The notes: generated by a model from the letters alone, not told the origin. A DNA stretch of 64,000 nt from JAXLWB01 sp046328715 (GCA_046328715.1 JAXLWB010000003.1:1-64000), one strand, 5' to 3'. Shown: positions 8,070 to 16,584, numbered from the stretch's first letter. Translations and numbers: made by a program.

Positions 8070-8225
8070 GGTTTGATTTCCTTATACTATAGAGGCAACG
8101 CGACAAACACCTTGCCTAATCAAATACTTATCCACATGACAAACTCGTAAATTCGAGTCAAGTCTAAAGGAACCACTCACTCTGTCAAGTAGGATTTCCA
8201 ATACCTGAGACAACAATGGAACTAG

Positions 8226-8729
8226 AAGTTACCGCCCGGTGGGCTTATCCTTCGATACCCAGTTCTTGCCAGAACTCGGGGGCATGTGCTGACCTCACTG
8301 GTATCCAATGGGATTTCGGTTGTGGTGATCATTCTGGTAGCGCTGCTTATGGGCTTTCGCTCGCCAGTAGGAGTCTTGTCATGGCTGGCGGTGGCGGGTA
8401 TCCTTGCACTGTTTACGCTGGCCTTGACATGGATTGCGGTGATTGCCGGGCTATCGGCAAAATCGGTGGACGGTGCCGGTGCCTTTTCCTATCCCATTAT
8501 CTTCCTGCCATTTATCAGTTCGGCCTTTGTACCTACCGAATCGATGCCATCAGGCGTCCGCGTCTTTGCCGAAAATCAGCCAGTGACCTCGATTGTGGAA
8601 GCAATACGCGCCCTGCTGTCAGCTCAGCCGGTGGGCAATGATATCTGGGTCGCACTTGCTTGGTGTCTGAGTATCCTGGTGGTTGCGTATCTCTTTGCAA
8701 TGCGCACCTATCAGCACAGAACCGTATAG
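8226..8729 (+). pseudogene. Truncated ABC-2 type permease (DrrB-like), C-terminal half
   Basis: The frame encodes roughly the last 150-165 residues of an ABC-2 exporter permease. Four hydrophobic segments and the characteristic LPFISSAFVPTESMP region and ENQPVTSIVEAIRALL tail are present. Full-length relatives are about 250 residues. The first two helices are missing, and the frame closes upstream at a stop (8223-8225). No ATPase gene is adjacent. A start at the GTG 8286 would give a 147-residue protein, but there is no good ribosome-binding site. Most likely a deletion remnant of a daunorubicin-resistance-like transporter. Confidence 0.7.
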
Positions 8730-8796
8730 TGCTCTTGACGTGAAGAGCCGCTCAAGTTGACACGGCTTCATCGTCATACTTACAGGAGAACAAGCC

Positions 8797-9156
8797 ATGT
8801 TGGAAATCGGAGCGATCGTTTGGGGGGTGCGCGACCTTCAACGGGCGATACAGTTTTGGAGTGAGGCGCTGAACTATCGATTGAAGCGCGAGCCAGATGT
8901 CGATTTTGCAATTCTCGTTCCCAAAACAGGAAACGGTGTTCAGTTGTCACTGAACGCAGCCGTCACTTCGGATAAACCAAAACGGCATCACATCGACTTG
9001 TTTACCCAGGAGCAAGGGAAAGAAGTAGAACGATTGCTACAACTGGGGGCAACGAGGGTAGATTGGCGCTACGAACCAGGGGCCGACTATGTGGTTCTCG
9101 CCGATCCGGATGGAAACACCTTTTGCGTGGTTCAAGCGCACTCTTCCGAAGGGTAA
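8797..9156 (+). CDS. VOC-superfamily (glyoxalase-like) protein
   Basis: This 119-residue protein has one vicinal-oxygen-chelate module with the usual order: early IVWGVRDLQRAIQFW, central RHHIDLFT (a likely metal-binding His), and a final ADPDGNTFCVVQ. Members bind divalent metal and act as dioxygenases, isomerases or antibiotic-binding proteins; the substrate is not evident. CAGGAGAA precedes the ATG. Two further, clearly different VOC proteins are encoded at 22075 and 24242 in the same accessory region. Confidence 0.85.
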   Translation: MLEIGAIVWGVRDLQRAIQFWSEALNYRLKREPDVDFAILVPKTGNGVQLSLNAAVTSDKPKRHHIDLFTQEQGKEVERLLQLGATRVDWRYEPGADYVVLADPDGNTFCVVQAHSSEG

Positions 9157-9167
9157 CGAGGTGCAGG

Positions 9168-9722
9168 ATGGATCGTGAGCTACAATATTTCACCCTAAGC
9201 CTGGATTCACTGCGGGCAATTGGGAGTTGGGCAGCGGATTGCGCTGAGCGGGCGCTGCCTATCTTCGAGAGGGGCGCAGATTCAGATTCGCGACCCCGCG
9301 CAGCGATTGAAGGCATTCGGGAGTTTGCTGGCGGTGGTAAGCGTGCAGCACGTTTGCGCACTTTGGCCTTGGCTGCCCATGCTGCAGCCCGCGAGATTGG
9401 CGATCCTGCCGCTCAAGCCGCGGCTCGGGCGGCAGGTCATGCGGCAGCGAGCGCCTACACCCATCCCCTGGTCGATGTCCAGCAAACAAAGCACATCCTC
9501 GGTCCGGCTGCCTATGCCGCCCTGGCCGTTGAACTCAGCCACGCTGGCGATTCAACTGTCGGGGATAGCGAAGTGCGCTGGGCGATTGAGCACGTCACCC
9601 CTGAAGTACGCAACGTCTTGCTGCAGATGCCCGCGCGTCAACCAGGCAAGAGTCGGCTGGATCGGCTCTTCTATATGCTAGATGTGGGCATCCGTGGTCG
9701 GACTTTTGTGCTGGACGCCTGA
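9168..9722 (+). CDS. Putative immunity protein (Imm5-like domain)
   Basis: This 184-residue alpha-helical protein is very Ala-rich. It opens with SLRAIGSWAADCAERALPIFE, continues with PRAAIEGIREFAGG, then AARAAGHAAASAYTHPLVDVQQTKHILGPAAYAALA. This matches my memory of the Imm5 family, named by computational analysis of polymorphic toxin systems. No toxin gene lies nearby, so it may protect against a toxin from neighbours or have been co-opted. The C-terminal 65 residues (VRNVLLQMPARQPGKSRLDR) look like an added domain. The ATG at 9168 lies 12 nt after the VOC gene's stop, suggesting co-transcription. Confidence 0.65.
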   Translation: MDRELQYFTLSLDSLRAIGSWAADCAERALPIFERGADSDSRPRAAIEGIREFAGGGKRAARLRTLALAAHAAAREIGDPAAQAAARAAGHAAASAYTHPLVDVQQTKHILGPAAYAALAVELSHAGDSTVGDSEVRWAIEHVTPEVRNVLLQMPARQPGKSRLDRLFYMLDVGIRGRTFVLDA

Positions 9723-9841
9723 TCTCTCATTCTGGCGCAATTTGCAGGCAAGAGGTAATGTCATGTGATATCCTGACCGTCCGCCACAGAAAGAGCAAGA
9801 GGGTTGAGAGCACAATAATGGGAATTGGGAGATCTGAAGTC

Positions 9842-10273
9842 ATGAGTACACTCGAACGCGCCATTGAAATTGCAGCCAAGGCGCACTGCGGCCAAAAGGA
9901 CAAAGGGGGAGAGCCCTACATCCTTCATCCACTACGTGTCATGTTGCGAGTAAACACTGAGGAGGAGCGAATCACGGCGGTCCTCCACGATGTGGTCGAA
10001 GACTCGGATTGGACACTCGAAGCGCTCTCTGGCGAGGGCTTTTCCCCAGAGATCATCCAAGCACTAGAAGCACTGACGAAGAAGCCTGGCGAAGATCGAC
10101 TCAGCGCAGCCCAACGCGCCGCCCTGAATCCCTTGGCCACGGTGGTCAAGCTGGCCGATAATGCCGAAAATTCTGACTTGAGCCGAATCCCCAATCCTTC
10201 GCCCAAAGACCTGGAGCGCGTCGAGCAGTACCGTCAGGTCCGCCAGATATTGGAGCAGGCGGGCGCTGGCTAA
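9842..10273 (+). CDS. Small HD-domain protein (RelA/SpoT hydrolase-like)
   Basis: This 143-residue protein resembles the HD hydrolase half of RelA/SpoT (a small alarmone hydrolase, Mesh1-like). Expected metal ligands are visible: HCGQKDKGGEPYILHPLRV, then AVLHDVVEDSDWT (the HD motif), then VKLADNAEN. It would hydrolyse (p)ppGpp or another nucleotide. There is no synthetase domain. The start at 9842 (MSTLERAIEIA) fits the family best; an ATG at 9818 is in frame. Its 3' end overlaps the converging tetR remnant by four bases. Confidence 0.8.
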   Translation: MSTLERAIEIAAKAHCGQKDKGGEPYILHPLRVMLRVNTEEERITAVLHDVVEDSDWTLEALSGEGFSPEIIQALEALTKKPGEDRLSAAQRAALNPLATVVKLADNAENSDLSRIPNPSPKDLERVEQYRQVRQILEQAGAG

Positions 10274-10716
10274 TGTAACATAAAGTTAGACTCTATACCA
10301 ACAATTTTGAGCATAAAGCGACCTTCCAACTCAGCAAATAGTTTTAAGGCTTGATCCCTTTGCGCATCCTCTAGTTTTCCCTCAATCCATTGTAACCAGT
10401 TTTCGGCAATCACCGTAGCCTGTTCAGCATACGGTTCTTGCGTGCGTGCAGCCAGTCCAGTCACCTCAAACCAAAATTGAATCGTTGCATAGAACTGCGG
10501 AACGCTGCTGAGAGAGTATAGCTCTGTCAACAGATCCGCTGCGCTTCGTTTGTCTTCGCCAAGCAGCGCGTCAAGCTGCGCAGCCAAATTGGAGGCAATG
10601 CCCTGTAGTACCTGGCCAATGAGCGCATCCTTTGTTTCAAAATAATAGATAAGCATACGATCACTAGTGCCAGCTACCTCGGCAAGCTTGCGCAAACCGA
10701 CATCCGAGAGGCCATT
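10270..10716 (-). pseudogene. TetR/AcrR-family regulator lacking its N-terminus
   Basis: The minus-strand frame contains most of a TetR repressor. The second half of the HTH is present (GLSDVGLRKLAEVAGTSDRMLIYYFETKDALIGQVL), followed by a ligand-binding domain ending in FMLKIVGIE. Helix 1 and the first residues are missing: family-like sequence stops at about 10716, where the start of the divergent membrane-protein gene follows directly. The frame stays open to 10812, but that stretch is antisense to the other gene and unrelated to TetR. A shorter relic of the same gene lies at 11829-11936. Confidence 0.65.
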
Positions 10717-10727
10717 TTTTGGGCACG

Positions 10728-11063
10728 ATGGCAGCGACGTCCGAACCGGCACGCTGGACGCTCGATCTGCTGAGTTGGCCGCTGGATGGTCAACAATCTT
10801 ATGATTTCCCAACCCTCCATTTTCTCTCTGCGCTGACTGGCGGCTTTCTCTTCGGCTGGGGTATCATGATTTGGGGGCTGCGCCAGTGGGTCTATGACCT
10901 GGCACCCGAAGGCGTTCGTCGTGCCGTATTGGCTGGTATTCTCGCCTGGTTCGTTCTCGACAGCACAGGGTCGATTACATCGGGAAACGTCTCGAATGTC
11001 TGGTTCAATGTGATTGTTCTGCTGATTGCGGTTGGACCCTTATGGCGTCCGGCAAGGGACTAA
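10728..11063 (+). CDS. Small membrane protein, partner of the tetR remnant
   Basis: This 111-residue protein has three or four hydrophobic segments (FLSALTGGFLFGWGIMIWGL, then AVLAGILAWFVLDSTG, then VWFNVIVLLIAVGPL). It resembles a family of roughly 110-130-residue uncharacterised membrane proteins and looks complete or nearly so. It abuts the truncated tetR head to head, an arrangement that normally implies control by that regulator. Its C-terminal 24 codons recur in degenerate form at 11946-12020. Confidence 0.6.
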   Translation: MAATSEPARWTLDLLSWPLDGQQSYDFPTLHFLSALTGGFLFGWGIMIWGLRQWVYDLAPEGVRRAVLAGILAWFVLDSTGSITSGNVSNVWFNVIVLLIAVGPLWRPARD

Positions 11064-11077
11064 ACCATTCCTAGGAT

Positions 11078-11106
11078 TTGTTGCTGCTCATATGTTCTAG
11101 TATACT
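11078..11106 (+). promoter_or_regulatory. Promoter-like sequence, duplicated at 12050-12081
   Basis: TTGTTG (11078-11083), a 17-nt spacer and TATACT (11101-11106) form a plausible sigma-70 promoter. The 20-mer CATATGTTCTAGTATACTGG (11089-11108) recurs without change at 12064-12083, as part of a larger duplication. It would drive the DHFR-like gene at 11263, leaving a leader of about 150 nt in which I see no other element. Confidence 0.45.
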
Positions 11107-11262
11107 GGCGACACTTCATTCTTCCCATGTACACTTTGCTGGTTGCCTTCCTTGGATTCGGCGTAGTCTATAGGCGATAAACGACAGTTCATCGTTCGAG
11201 GAAAGTTCGTTTCTTGTCTCGTTTCACCGTCACTGTCCGCTGGTGTTGTTACGCTATCATTT

Positions 11263-11832
11263 ATGAAAACTCAATACTACACAGCCACAAGCCTTGATGG
11301 TTTCATCGCCACCGAAGACAACTCGCTCGACTGGCTCTTCCCGCTCGGCGACATCAATGACACCAGTTACCCGGCCTTCATTGCCGAGGTGGGTGCATTG
11401 GCCATGGGCTCCAGTACCTATGAATGGATGCTGCGTCATGCCCAGACGGTCGCAGACCAGACCGGTTCGACCTGGCCCTATACACAACCCACGTGGGTCT
11501 TCTCCACACGAACGCTGCCGACAATCCCAGGAGCCAATTTACACTTCGTGCAGGGCGATGTTCGACCCGCCCATACAGTGATGCGCGCGGCTGCCAGGGA
11601 CAAAAATGTCTGGATCGTCGGGGGTGGCGATCTGGCCGGTCAGTTCTACGATGCTGGGTTGCTCGACGAAATCTTTGTCCAGATCGGTTCAGTCACGCTG
11701 GGCAAGGGCAAACCGCTCTTCCCGCGCCGTGTGACGAATCCGCCGTTGCGCCTAGTCGCTGTGCGGCAGATCGGTACTGGCTTTGCGGAGTTATGCTATC
11801 AGGTGCCGACTACTCTAAACCAACAAGCTTAA
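11263..11832 (+). CDS. Dihydrofolate reductase family protein (RibD C-terminal domain-like)
   Basis: This 189-residue reductase of the RibD-C/YwjB/YyaP type would use NADPH; the substrate is unknown (these proteins rarely have true DHFR activity). Visible motifs are YYTATSLDGFIATEDNSLDWL at the start, GSSTYEWML, and the nucleotide-binding WIVGGGDLAGQFYDAGLLDE. There is no Shine-Dalgarno sequence before the ATG. The last few codons lie inside the duplicated tetR 3' end, so the original C-terminus may have been replaced. This reductase sits between the two copies of that duplication. Confidence 0.87.
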   Translation: MKTQYYTATSLDGFIATEDNSLDWLFPLGDINDTSYPAFIAEVGALAMGSSTYEWMLRHAQTVADQTGSTWPYTQPTWVFSTRTLPTIPGANLHFVQGDVRPAHTVMRAAARDKNVWIVGGGDLAGQFYDAGLLDEIFVQIGSVTLGKGKPLFPRRVTNPPLRLVAVRQIGTGFAELCYQVPTTLNQQA

Positions 11833-11936
11833 GCATAAATCGGCTTATCGTAGATGAGTATGTGATCACTTGTGCCAGCAACCACGGCAAGCTTGCGCAA
11901 GCCAACGTCAGAGAGGCCGTTTTCGAGCATGTAGGC
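11829..11936 (-). pseudogene. tetR HTH fragment (second copy)
   Basis: A 36-codon minus-strand frame reads AYMLENGLSDVGLRKLAVVA, then GTSDHILIYDKPIYA and a stop. This is the TetR helix-turn-helix seen at 10640-10716, here extending a few residues further toward the true N-terminus. It shows what sequence the first copy has lost. Too short to be functional. Confidence 0.65.
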
Positions 11937-11945
11937 GCTAATCTG

Positions 11946-12020
11946 TCGATTGCGTCGGGAAATGTCTCGAATGCCTTTTTCAACGTAATTGTTTTCCTAA
12001 TAGCCGTCGGTCCTTTGTAG
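11946..12020 (+). pseudogene. C-terminal fragment of the small membrane protein (second copy)
   Basis: Twenty-four codons (SIASGNVSNAFFNVIVFLIA, VGPL, stop) correspond closely to the end of the protein encoded at 10728-11063. The rest of the gene is absent. Confidence 0.65.
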
Positions 12021-12046
12021 GGTCCCGCAAAAGGGTCAATGTATTC

Positions 12047-12337
12047 TTGAGATTTGTTTTGCACATATGTTCTAGTATACTGGCTCTACTTCTCTCTTTC
12101 CGTTCACATTTTGCTGGTTGCCTTCCCATCTACTTGTGTCATTTCAGTCGCCCTTCTCGACTCGGCTTCGCCGAGGGTGAAATCATTGGCGAAGCCTCGA
12201 TCACAGCGGACAACCCGGATGACTACCCACGAGCTCCTGATATTTCAGCCTTTTATACGGAGGTTGAGAACGCAGTCCGTGCTGTGGATTTGTTGCCGGA
12301 GAATGCACTAGATCTGAAGTCTTTCGAGGAAGCATAG
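12047..12337 (+). other. Unrecognised open frame, probably a fragment
   Basis: The frame is open for 96 codons, but only the last 60 look protein-like (FAEGEIIGEASITADNPDDY, then AFYTEVENAVRAVDLLPENA). There is no convincing start or ribosome-binding site, and the 5' part overlaps the duplicated promoter segment. It may be the tail of a gene cut by the duplication. The gap 12338-12522 contains nothing else I recognise. Confidence 0.25.
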
Positions 12338-12522
12338 ATGCTATAAGGCGTCAACAAGTTGGCACAACGTGAAAATCCTCCTACAAATACTCCCAGCGTA
12401 GTATGCAAATGACTTCCATTTCAGTATACTTGTATTAACGTGAGTTTGGATTTTGTCCTGACAGGCTGACCTAGAATAGCCCAAAGGCAGCGCCCCGGGT
12501 ATATTCAGGAGTTGATGGATTC

Positions 12523-13725
12523 GTGATGAAGATTGGGAAAAGGCATTCCTTGCTAGAATGGATGGGCTGGTGGCAGAGGAGTTACTGGCGTGCCGACGTG
12601 GCTTTAGCGTTGATTGTCGCTGTGATCGCGATCATTGGCACGTACTTCGTTGGACAGCACCAGCCGGACCGGCGCGCCGTTGACACAGTCGCTCTGGCTT
12701 TGCTTACAGCCGGTGCGGCGGCGCTTGGTTTCCGCCGCCGCTATCCAGGCGGGGTACTCATCTTCGCCGTGGGAATCACCCTGCTCTATGTGCTCCTGGG
12801 CTATCCGAAGGGGCCAAACTTCCTAACTATGATCATCGCCTATGTTACAGCGATGATGCAGGGTCGCAGACTGCTCGTATGGGCGGTCCTCGCTGCGGAT
12901 TTTGTGTTGTTTCCCTGGATGCCGTACGTTCTAGGAAACGAGCCTGCACCTACCTCCACTCAGATCTTTGGGCTTGCTGGGTGGCTGCTTGTGGGTGCAA
13001 CTGTCGCCGAAATCACCCATATTCGCCAGCAACGGTTGCTACGTAACCGTGAAGAAGAGGCACGACGCCGTGCGGGAGAAGAACGGCTGCGCATTGCACG
13101 TGAGTTGCACGATGTGTTGGGCCATAATATTTCTCTCATTAGTGTACAGGCGGGCGTTGCCCTCCATCTGATGGATCAGCAACCGGAACAAGCTCGGGTT
13201 GCACTCTCGGTGATCAAAGATGCCAGCAAGGACGCGCTGCGTGAGCTGCGATCCGTGCTGGATCTGCTGCGCCAGGATCATGAAGCCCCTCCACGCTCCC
13301 CATCCCCAGGACTTGCCAGTCTCAACGATCTCGTGGCACGCGCCTCCGAGGCTGGCTTGCAGGTGTATACAGAGGTTTCGGGGGACATTAAGGGGCTGCC
13401 AACCAGCGTGGATTTGGCTGCGTTTCGCATCGTTCAAGAAGCATTGACCAACGTCATGCGCCACTCCGGTCAGAGTTTGTCGAACGTCCATGTAACTCGT
13501 GACGAGCAAGAACTCAGGCTGCAGATAGACAACGAGCTTGGCAGTGCAGCAACCCATGCTGTACCTGTTTCCAGCATGGAGCTAGGCCGAGGCATTCTCG
13601 GCATGAAGGAGCGAGCGAGCGCCTTGGGTGGTGTGGTCGAAGCTGGCCCCCTGCCCGGTGGCGGGTTTCGGGTATTGGCACGATTGCCACTGAATGGCAG
13701 AAATTGTGAGACAGTGAGACAGTAG
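12523..13725 (+). CDS. Sensor histidine kinase, NarX/DesK type (HisKA_3)
   Basis: This 400-residue membrane kinase has about five or six transmembrane segments in residues 24-165 and a short coiled linker. The dimerisation/phosphoacceptor motif is ELHDVLGHNISLI (His about 196), followed by a HATPase domain (NVMRHSGQSLSNV as N-box, GRGILGMKERASALGG as G-box). It has no periplasmic sensor domain, so it likely senses within the membrane. It is followed 43 nt later by its LuxR-type response regulator. Either the GTG at 12523 or the ATG at 12526 may start translation, with AGGAG upstream. Confidence 0.93.
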   Translation: MMKIGKRHSLLEWMGWWQRSYWRADVALALIVAVIAIIGTYFVGQHQPDRRAVDTVALALLTAGAAALGFRRRYPGGVLIFAVGITLLYVLLGYPKGPNFLTMIIAYVTAMMQGRRLLVWAVLAADFVLFPWMPYVLGNEPAPTSTQIFGLAGWLLVGATVAEITHIRQQRLLRNREEEARRRAGEERLRIARELHDVLGHNISLISVQAGVALHLMDQQPEQARVALSVIKDASKDALRELRSVLDLLRQDHEAPPRSPSPGLASLNDLVARASEAGLQVYTEVSGDIKGLPTSVDLAAFRIVQEALTNVMRHSGQSLSNVHVTRDEQELRLQIDNELGSAATHAVPVSSMELGRGILGMKERASALGGVVEAGPLPGGGFRVLARLPLNGRNCETVRQ

Positions 13726-13768
13726 GTCAGTGACTTCCGCCTAGCTGTACTAGTTCAGGAGCAGAGAA

Positions 13769-14446
13769 ATGATCCGAGTTCTGCTTGCAGACGATCAGGC
13801 ACTTGTGCGCGCTGGCTTCCGGGCACTGCTCAATGCCCAGGACGATATGCAGGTCATCGGCGAGGCTGTGGATGGGTATGATGCGGTGAGCCTTGTCACG
13901 CGTCTTATCCCCGATGTGGTGCTCATGGACATCCGTATGCCGCGCTGCGATGGGCTGGAAGCCACGCGACGCATCGCTGCCGATGTGCGGCTGGCACAGG
14001 TCAAGATCATTATCCTCACGACTTTCGATTTGGACGAGTACATTTTCGAAGCGCTACGGGCGGGTGCCAGCGGCTTCCTGGTCAAGGATATCGAGCCGAT
14101 TGATTTGATCCGAGGGATTCAAGCGGTCGCACGCGGGGATGGATTGCTCTCCCCAGGTGTTACCCGGCGGCTGATCGATGAGTTTGCAAGGTTGGCGAGC
14201 AAAACCGAGCCAGTACCCGCCTTAGAAGTGCTGACCGAGCGAGAGCGTGAAGTGATGGCGTTGGTGGCAGGCGGCCTTTCCAACGATGAAATCGCCGAGC
14301 GACTCATTGTCAGTCCAGCCACTGCCAAAACACACGTGAGCCGGGCCATGGTGAAACTCGGCGCCCGTGACCGTGCTCAGCTTGTCGTATTCGCCTACGA
14401 GTCTGGCCTTGTGCCACGCCCCAACCGCCTACTCCGTACATCGTAG
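13769..14446 (+). CDS. LuxR/NarL-family response regulator
   Basis: This 225-residue regulator is the partner of the kinase just upstream. The receiver domain (1-120) carries the acidic pair D8-D9, the phosphoacceptor D54 in VVLMDIRMP, and K at FLVKDIEP. The C-terminal LuxR helix-turn-helix covers residues 155-212 (LTEREREVMALVAGGLSNDE). AGGAGCAGAG precedes the ATG. The next gene, a small membrane protein, is the obvious candidate target. A short hairpin, ATACGCC-TGCG-GGCGTAT (14461-14478), follows the stop. Confidence 0.95.
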   Translation: MIRVLLADDQALVRAGFRALLNAQDDMQVIGEAVDGYDAVSLVTRLIPDVVLMDIRMPRCDGLEATRRIAADVRLAQVKIIILTTFDLDEYIFEALRAGASGFLVKDIEPIDLIRGIQAVARGDGLLSPGVTRRLIDEFARLASKTEPVPALEVLTEREREVMALVAGGLSNDEIAERLIVSPATAKTHVSRAMVKLGARDRAQLVVFAYESGLVPRPNRLLRTS

Positions 14447-14564
14447 TTCATCCCCTGTAAATACGCCTGCGGGCGTATGGCAAAAGTCTCTTCTAAGACG
14501 ACGACGTTTCTGTAACTTCCTGCTATTGTTTGCTCAGATATTCTGATATTGGAGAGGGTAAACA

Positions 14565-15011
14565 ATGAAAGGAACAATCCCTATGAAACGAACTCTAGCG
14601 CTGATTCTCGCTGCCCTGGTTGCGGTCGCCCTGTTCGCAGGGTTAGTGCATACCGTGCTGGTAGTCGCACAAGTTTCCGAGCCAGCCGCCACCACGGTAT
14701 ACGGCCTGACCACCCGGCGACTCTGGGCCACCACGACTGCTGGGCTGGCACTGATTGGTGCGGTCATCGGTGGACTGGCACTGACCCGCCCTGCCACTCG
14801 TTTCGGTACTGTCCCCGAACGACCCGGCGCCACGGTGGCACTGGTGGCGGGACTCATTGCCGTGGTCAACGGCGGGCTGAATTTGGCCATCGCCAACGGT
14901 GGCCCCGGCACTGGCAACGGAGTCGTCGGTGCCGCCGGGGCATTGGTGCTGGGGCTGATCGCTATGGTCGAGGGAGGGCTGGTTCTGGCTCGATTCCGCC
15001 GTGTCGGCTGA
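14565..15011 (+). CDS. DUF6223-like small integral membrane protein
   Basis: This 148-residue protein has four hydrophobic segments (residues 8-34, 58-78, 90-108 and 120-140), Gly/Ala-rich, with the family-like YGLTTRRLW after the first. The assignment to DUF6223 is from memory and fairly likely; function is unknown. GAGAGGGTAAACA gives the ribosome-binding site for the ATG at 14565. An internal ATG at 14583 (MKRTLALIL) is possible. It follows a two-component system and may be its target. Confidence 0.7.
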   Translation: MKGTIPMKRTLALILAALVAVALFAGLVHTVLVVAQVSEPAATTVYGLTTRRLWATTTAGLALIGAVIGGLALTRPATRFGTVPERPGATVALVAGLIAVVNGGLNLAIANGGPGTGNGVVGAAGALVLGLIAMVEGGLVLARFRRVG

Positions 15012-15142
15012 TTTTCAACAAATCATAGTTTATCTTGCCAGCCATCCCATTCTATGGTCTAATCGCTGCTAAATCGCCGTTGAACATTCGGACAGAGCTT
15101 GAGCAGAACGTAGCTGTCCCAAATTTTTGCAAAATACGAACT

Positions 15143-15200
15143 TCAGAACCGCAAGCGTCAGCGACCGGGCCTTGGCGTACGCTGATGCTTGCAGTTCTGA
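15143..15200. repeat. Intergenic palindromic repeat, TCAGAACC family
   Basis: Arms TCAGAACCGCAAGCGTCAGCG-like (15143-15163) and the complement (15180-15200) match at 19 of 21 positions around a 16-nt loop. The same TCAGA-CC...AGCGT sequence recurs at 23548-23602 and in the array at 28604-28982, so this is a dispersed REP-like family. The rest of 15012-15273 shows no gene. Confidence 0.75.
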
Positions 15201-15273
15201 CATAAACGCACCGAAACTTAGCGAGGCACCCGATCAGAGCGTCGGCCTTATGCGAAGATGAGAGGGAGATACA

Positions 15274-15984
15274 ATGGCAGAGATTCTACCGCAGATCATT
15301 GCGCTGGGTGGTGGCGGTTTCTCGATGGAACCACATAACCTGACGCTAGACCGCTATGTGTTGGCACAAGCGCGCTCCGCAGAGCCGGCAGTTGCTTTTA
15401 TCCCTACAGCCACAGGAGACGCCGATTCCTACATTGTGAACTTCTATACGGCGTTTACTACACTCCGCTGTCGTCCGTCCCATCTCTCCTTCTTTAGCAG
15501 GACACCGGATCTCAGAGCCTACCTACTGGCACAAGATGTCATCTATGTCGGCGGCGGCAATACCAAAAGCATGTTGGCCGTCTGGCACGATTGGGGATTG
15601 CCTGAGATATTGCGTGAAGCCTGGACGGCAGGCATCGTCCTCGCTGGAGTAAGTGCCGGTGCGATCTGTTGGTTTGAGCAGGGAGTCACCGATTCTTATG
15701 CCGACAAGCTGCGTGCGCTCACTTGTCTTGGCTTTCTGGCAGGGAGTTGCTGCCCTCACTACGATGGCGAAACAGAACGCCGCCCCACCTACCACCAACT
15801 CCTGTACACTGGTGCGATCACCAATGGTTTTGCGATTGACGATGGTGCCGCGCTCCACTTCGTGGCTAGCAATGTGCACGGTGTCGTTGCCTCGCGACCC
15901 AAAGCCACCGCCTATCGGGTCCAGTTGCAGGATGGCGTCGTGCGAGAAGAAGCGCTAGCGGTTGAGTATCGGCCCGCGTCGTAA
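15274..15984 (+). CDS. Peptidase E (S51 family, aspartyl dipeptidase-like)
   Basis: This 236-residue cytoplasmic serine peptidase would split dipeptides with N-terminal aspartate or act on related substrates. The S51 hallmarks are present: ALGGGGFS at the start, YVGGGNTKSML, the nucleophile Ser127 in AGVSAGAICWF, then HYDGETERR and IDDGAALHF. Length and order match the YgaJ-type branch. AGAGGGAGA precedes the ATG. The isochorismatase-family gene begins 25 nt downstream and may share a transcript. Confidence 0.87.
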   Translation: MAEILPQIIALGGGGFSMEPHNLTLDRYVLAQARSAEPAVAFIPTATGDADSYIVNFYTAFTTLRCRPSHLSFFSRTPDLRAYLLAQDVIYVGGGNTKSMLAVWHDWGLPEILREAWTAGIVLAGVSAGAICWFEQGVTDSYADKLRALTCLGFLAGSCCPHYDGETERRPTYHQLLYTGAITNGFAIDDGAALHFVASNVHGVVASRPKATAYRVQLQDGVVREEALAVEYRPAS

Positions 15985-16009
15985 TAACATCAATTCGGAG
16001 AAAGATACA

Positions 16010-16570
16010 ATGGCAACAATTCGGGAAGGCAATCAATCTGTTTTATTGGTTGTAGATGTGCAGGTTGGAGTTATGGAGACGGTCTATGATGCACCGCAAA
16101 TCGTCAAGAACATCAACACTGCGGTTGAAAAAGCCAGGAGTCAGAACATTCCGGTTATTTGGGTGAAGCATGCAGACAACGAGTTGATCTATGATAGCCC
16201 GGAGTGGCAATTGATGCCTGAGTTATCACCCGCAGACGGTGATGTACAGATCGACAAACAGTTCAATTCATCGTTTGAACAAACTTCGCTAGAAGAGACT
16301 TTAGCCCAATTGGGCGCTACCCATATCGTTTTGGCTGGTGCTGCCACAAACTGGTGTATTCGAGCGACAGCCTATGGGGCGTTGGATCGAGGCTACGATC
16401 TCACCTTGATCAAAGACGCCCATACTACCGGGACGATGGAATTTGAAGATGGAACCAAAATCGAAGCCACCGATATTATTCTGGAACTGAACGTAGCGAT
16501 GAAGTGGCTTAGCTATCCAGGTCGCAAGAACAGCACAGCCAAAGCCGAAGAAATTACCTTTGTAGCCTAA
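16010..16570 (+). CDS. Isochorismatase-family cysteine hydrolase
   Basis: This 186-residue alpha/beta hydrolase has the expected catalytic triad: Asp16 (LLVVDVQVG), Lys83 (IDKQFNSSF) and Cys116 (GAATNWCIRAT). Such enzymes cleave amides such as nicotinamide or N-carbamoyl compounds; which one is not clear. The start at 16010 is supported by CGGAGAAAG. The frame is open further into the peptidase E gene, but without similarity. Ends are typical of the family. Confidence 0.9.
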   Translation: MATIREGNQSVLLVVDVQVGVMETVYDAPQIVKNINTAVEKARSQNIPVIWVKHADNELIYDSPEWQLMPELSPADGDVQIDKQFNSSFEQTSLEETLAQLGATHIVLAGAATNWCIRATAYGALDRGYDLTLIKDAHTTGTMEFEDGTKIEATDIILELNVAMKWLSYPGRKNSTAKAEEITFVA

Positions 16571-16584
16571 CCCTTGTTACTCAC

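Larger units (their letters stand above)
11811..12137. repeat. Decayed second copy of the tetR/membrane-protein locus
   Basis: This stretch repeats in order and orientation pieces of 10285-11153: the tetR 3' end (ACCAACAA, GAGCATAAA-like), the tetR HTH region, the last codons of the membrane-protein gene, the identical 20-mer CATATGTTCTAGTATACTGG, and TTGCTGGTTGCCTTCC. Large internal parts of both genes are deleted. It is a segmental duplication that flanks the DHFR-like gene on both sides and has since lost its coding capacity. Confidence 0.7.

Noticed and set aside
8216..8641. 141-codon frame overlapping the ABC-2 permease remnant
   Set aside because: It is Cys/Gly/Ser-rich with no family resemblance, whereas the alternative frame encodes recognisable permease helices.
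14549..15028. 159-codon frame overlapping the DUF6223-like gene
   Set aside because: Arg/His/Gly-rich composition typical of a shadow frame in G+C-rich DNA; the other frame has clear transmembrane helices and a ribosome-binding site.
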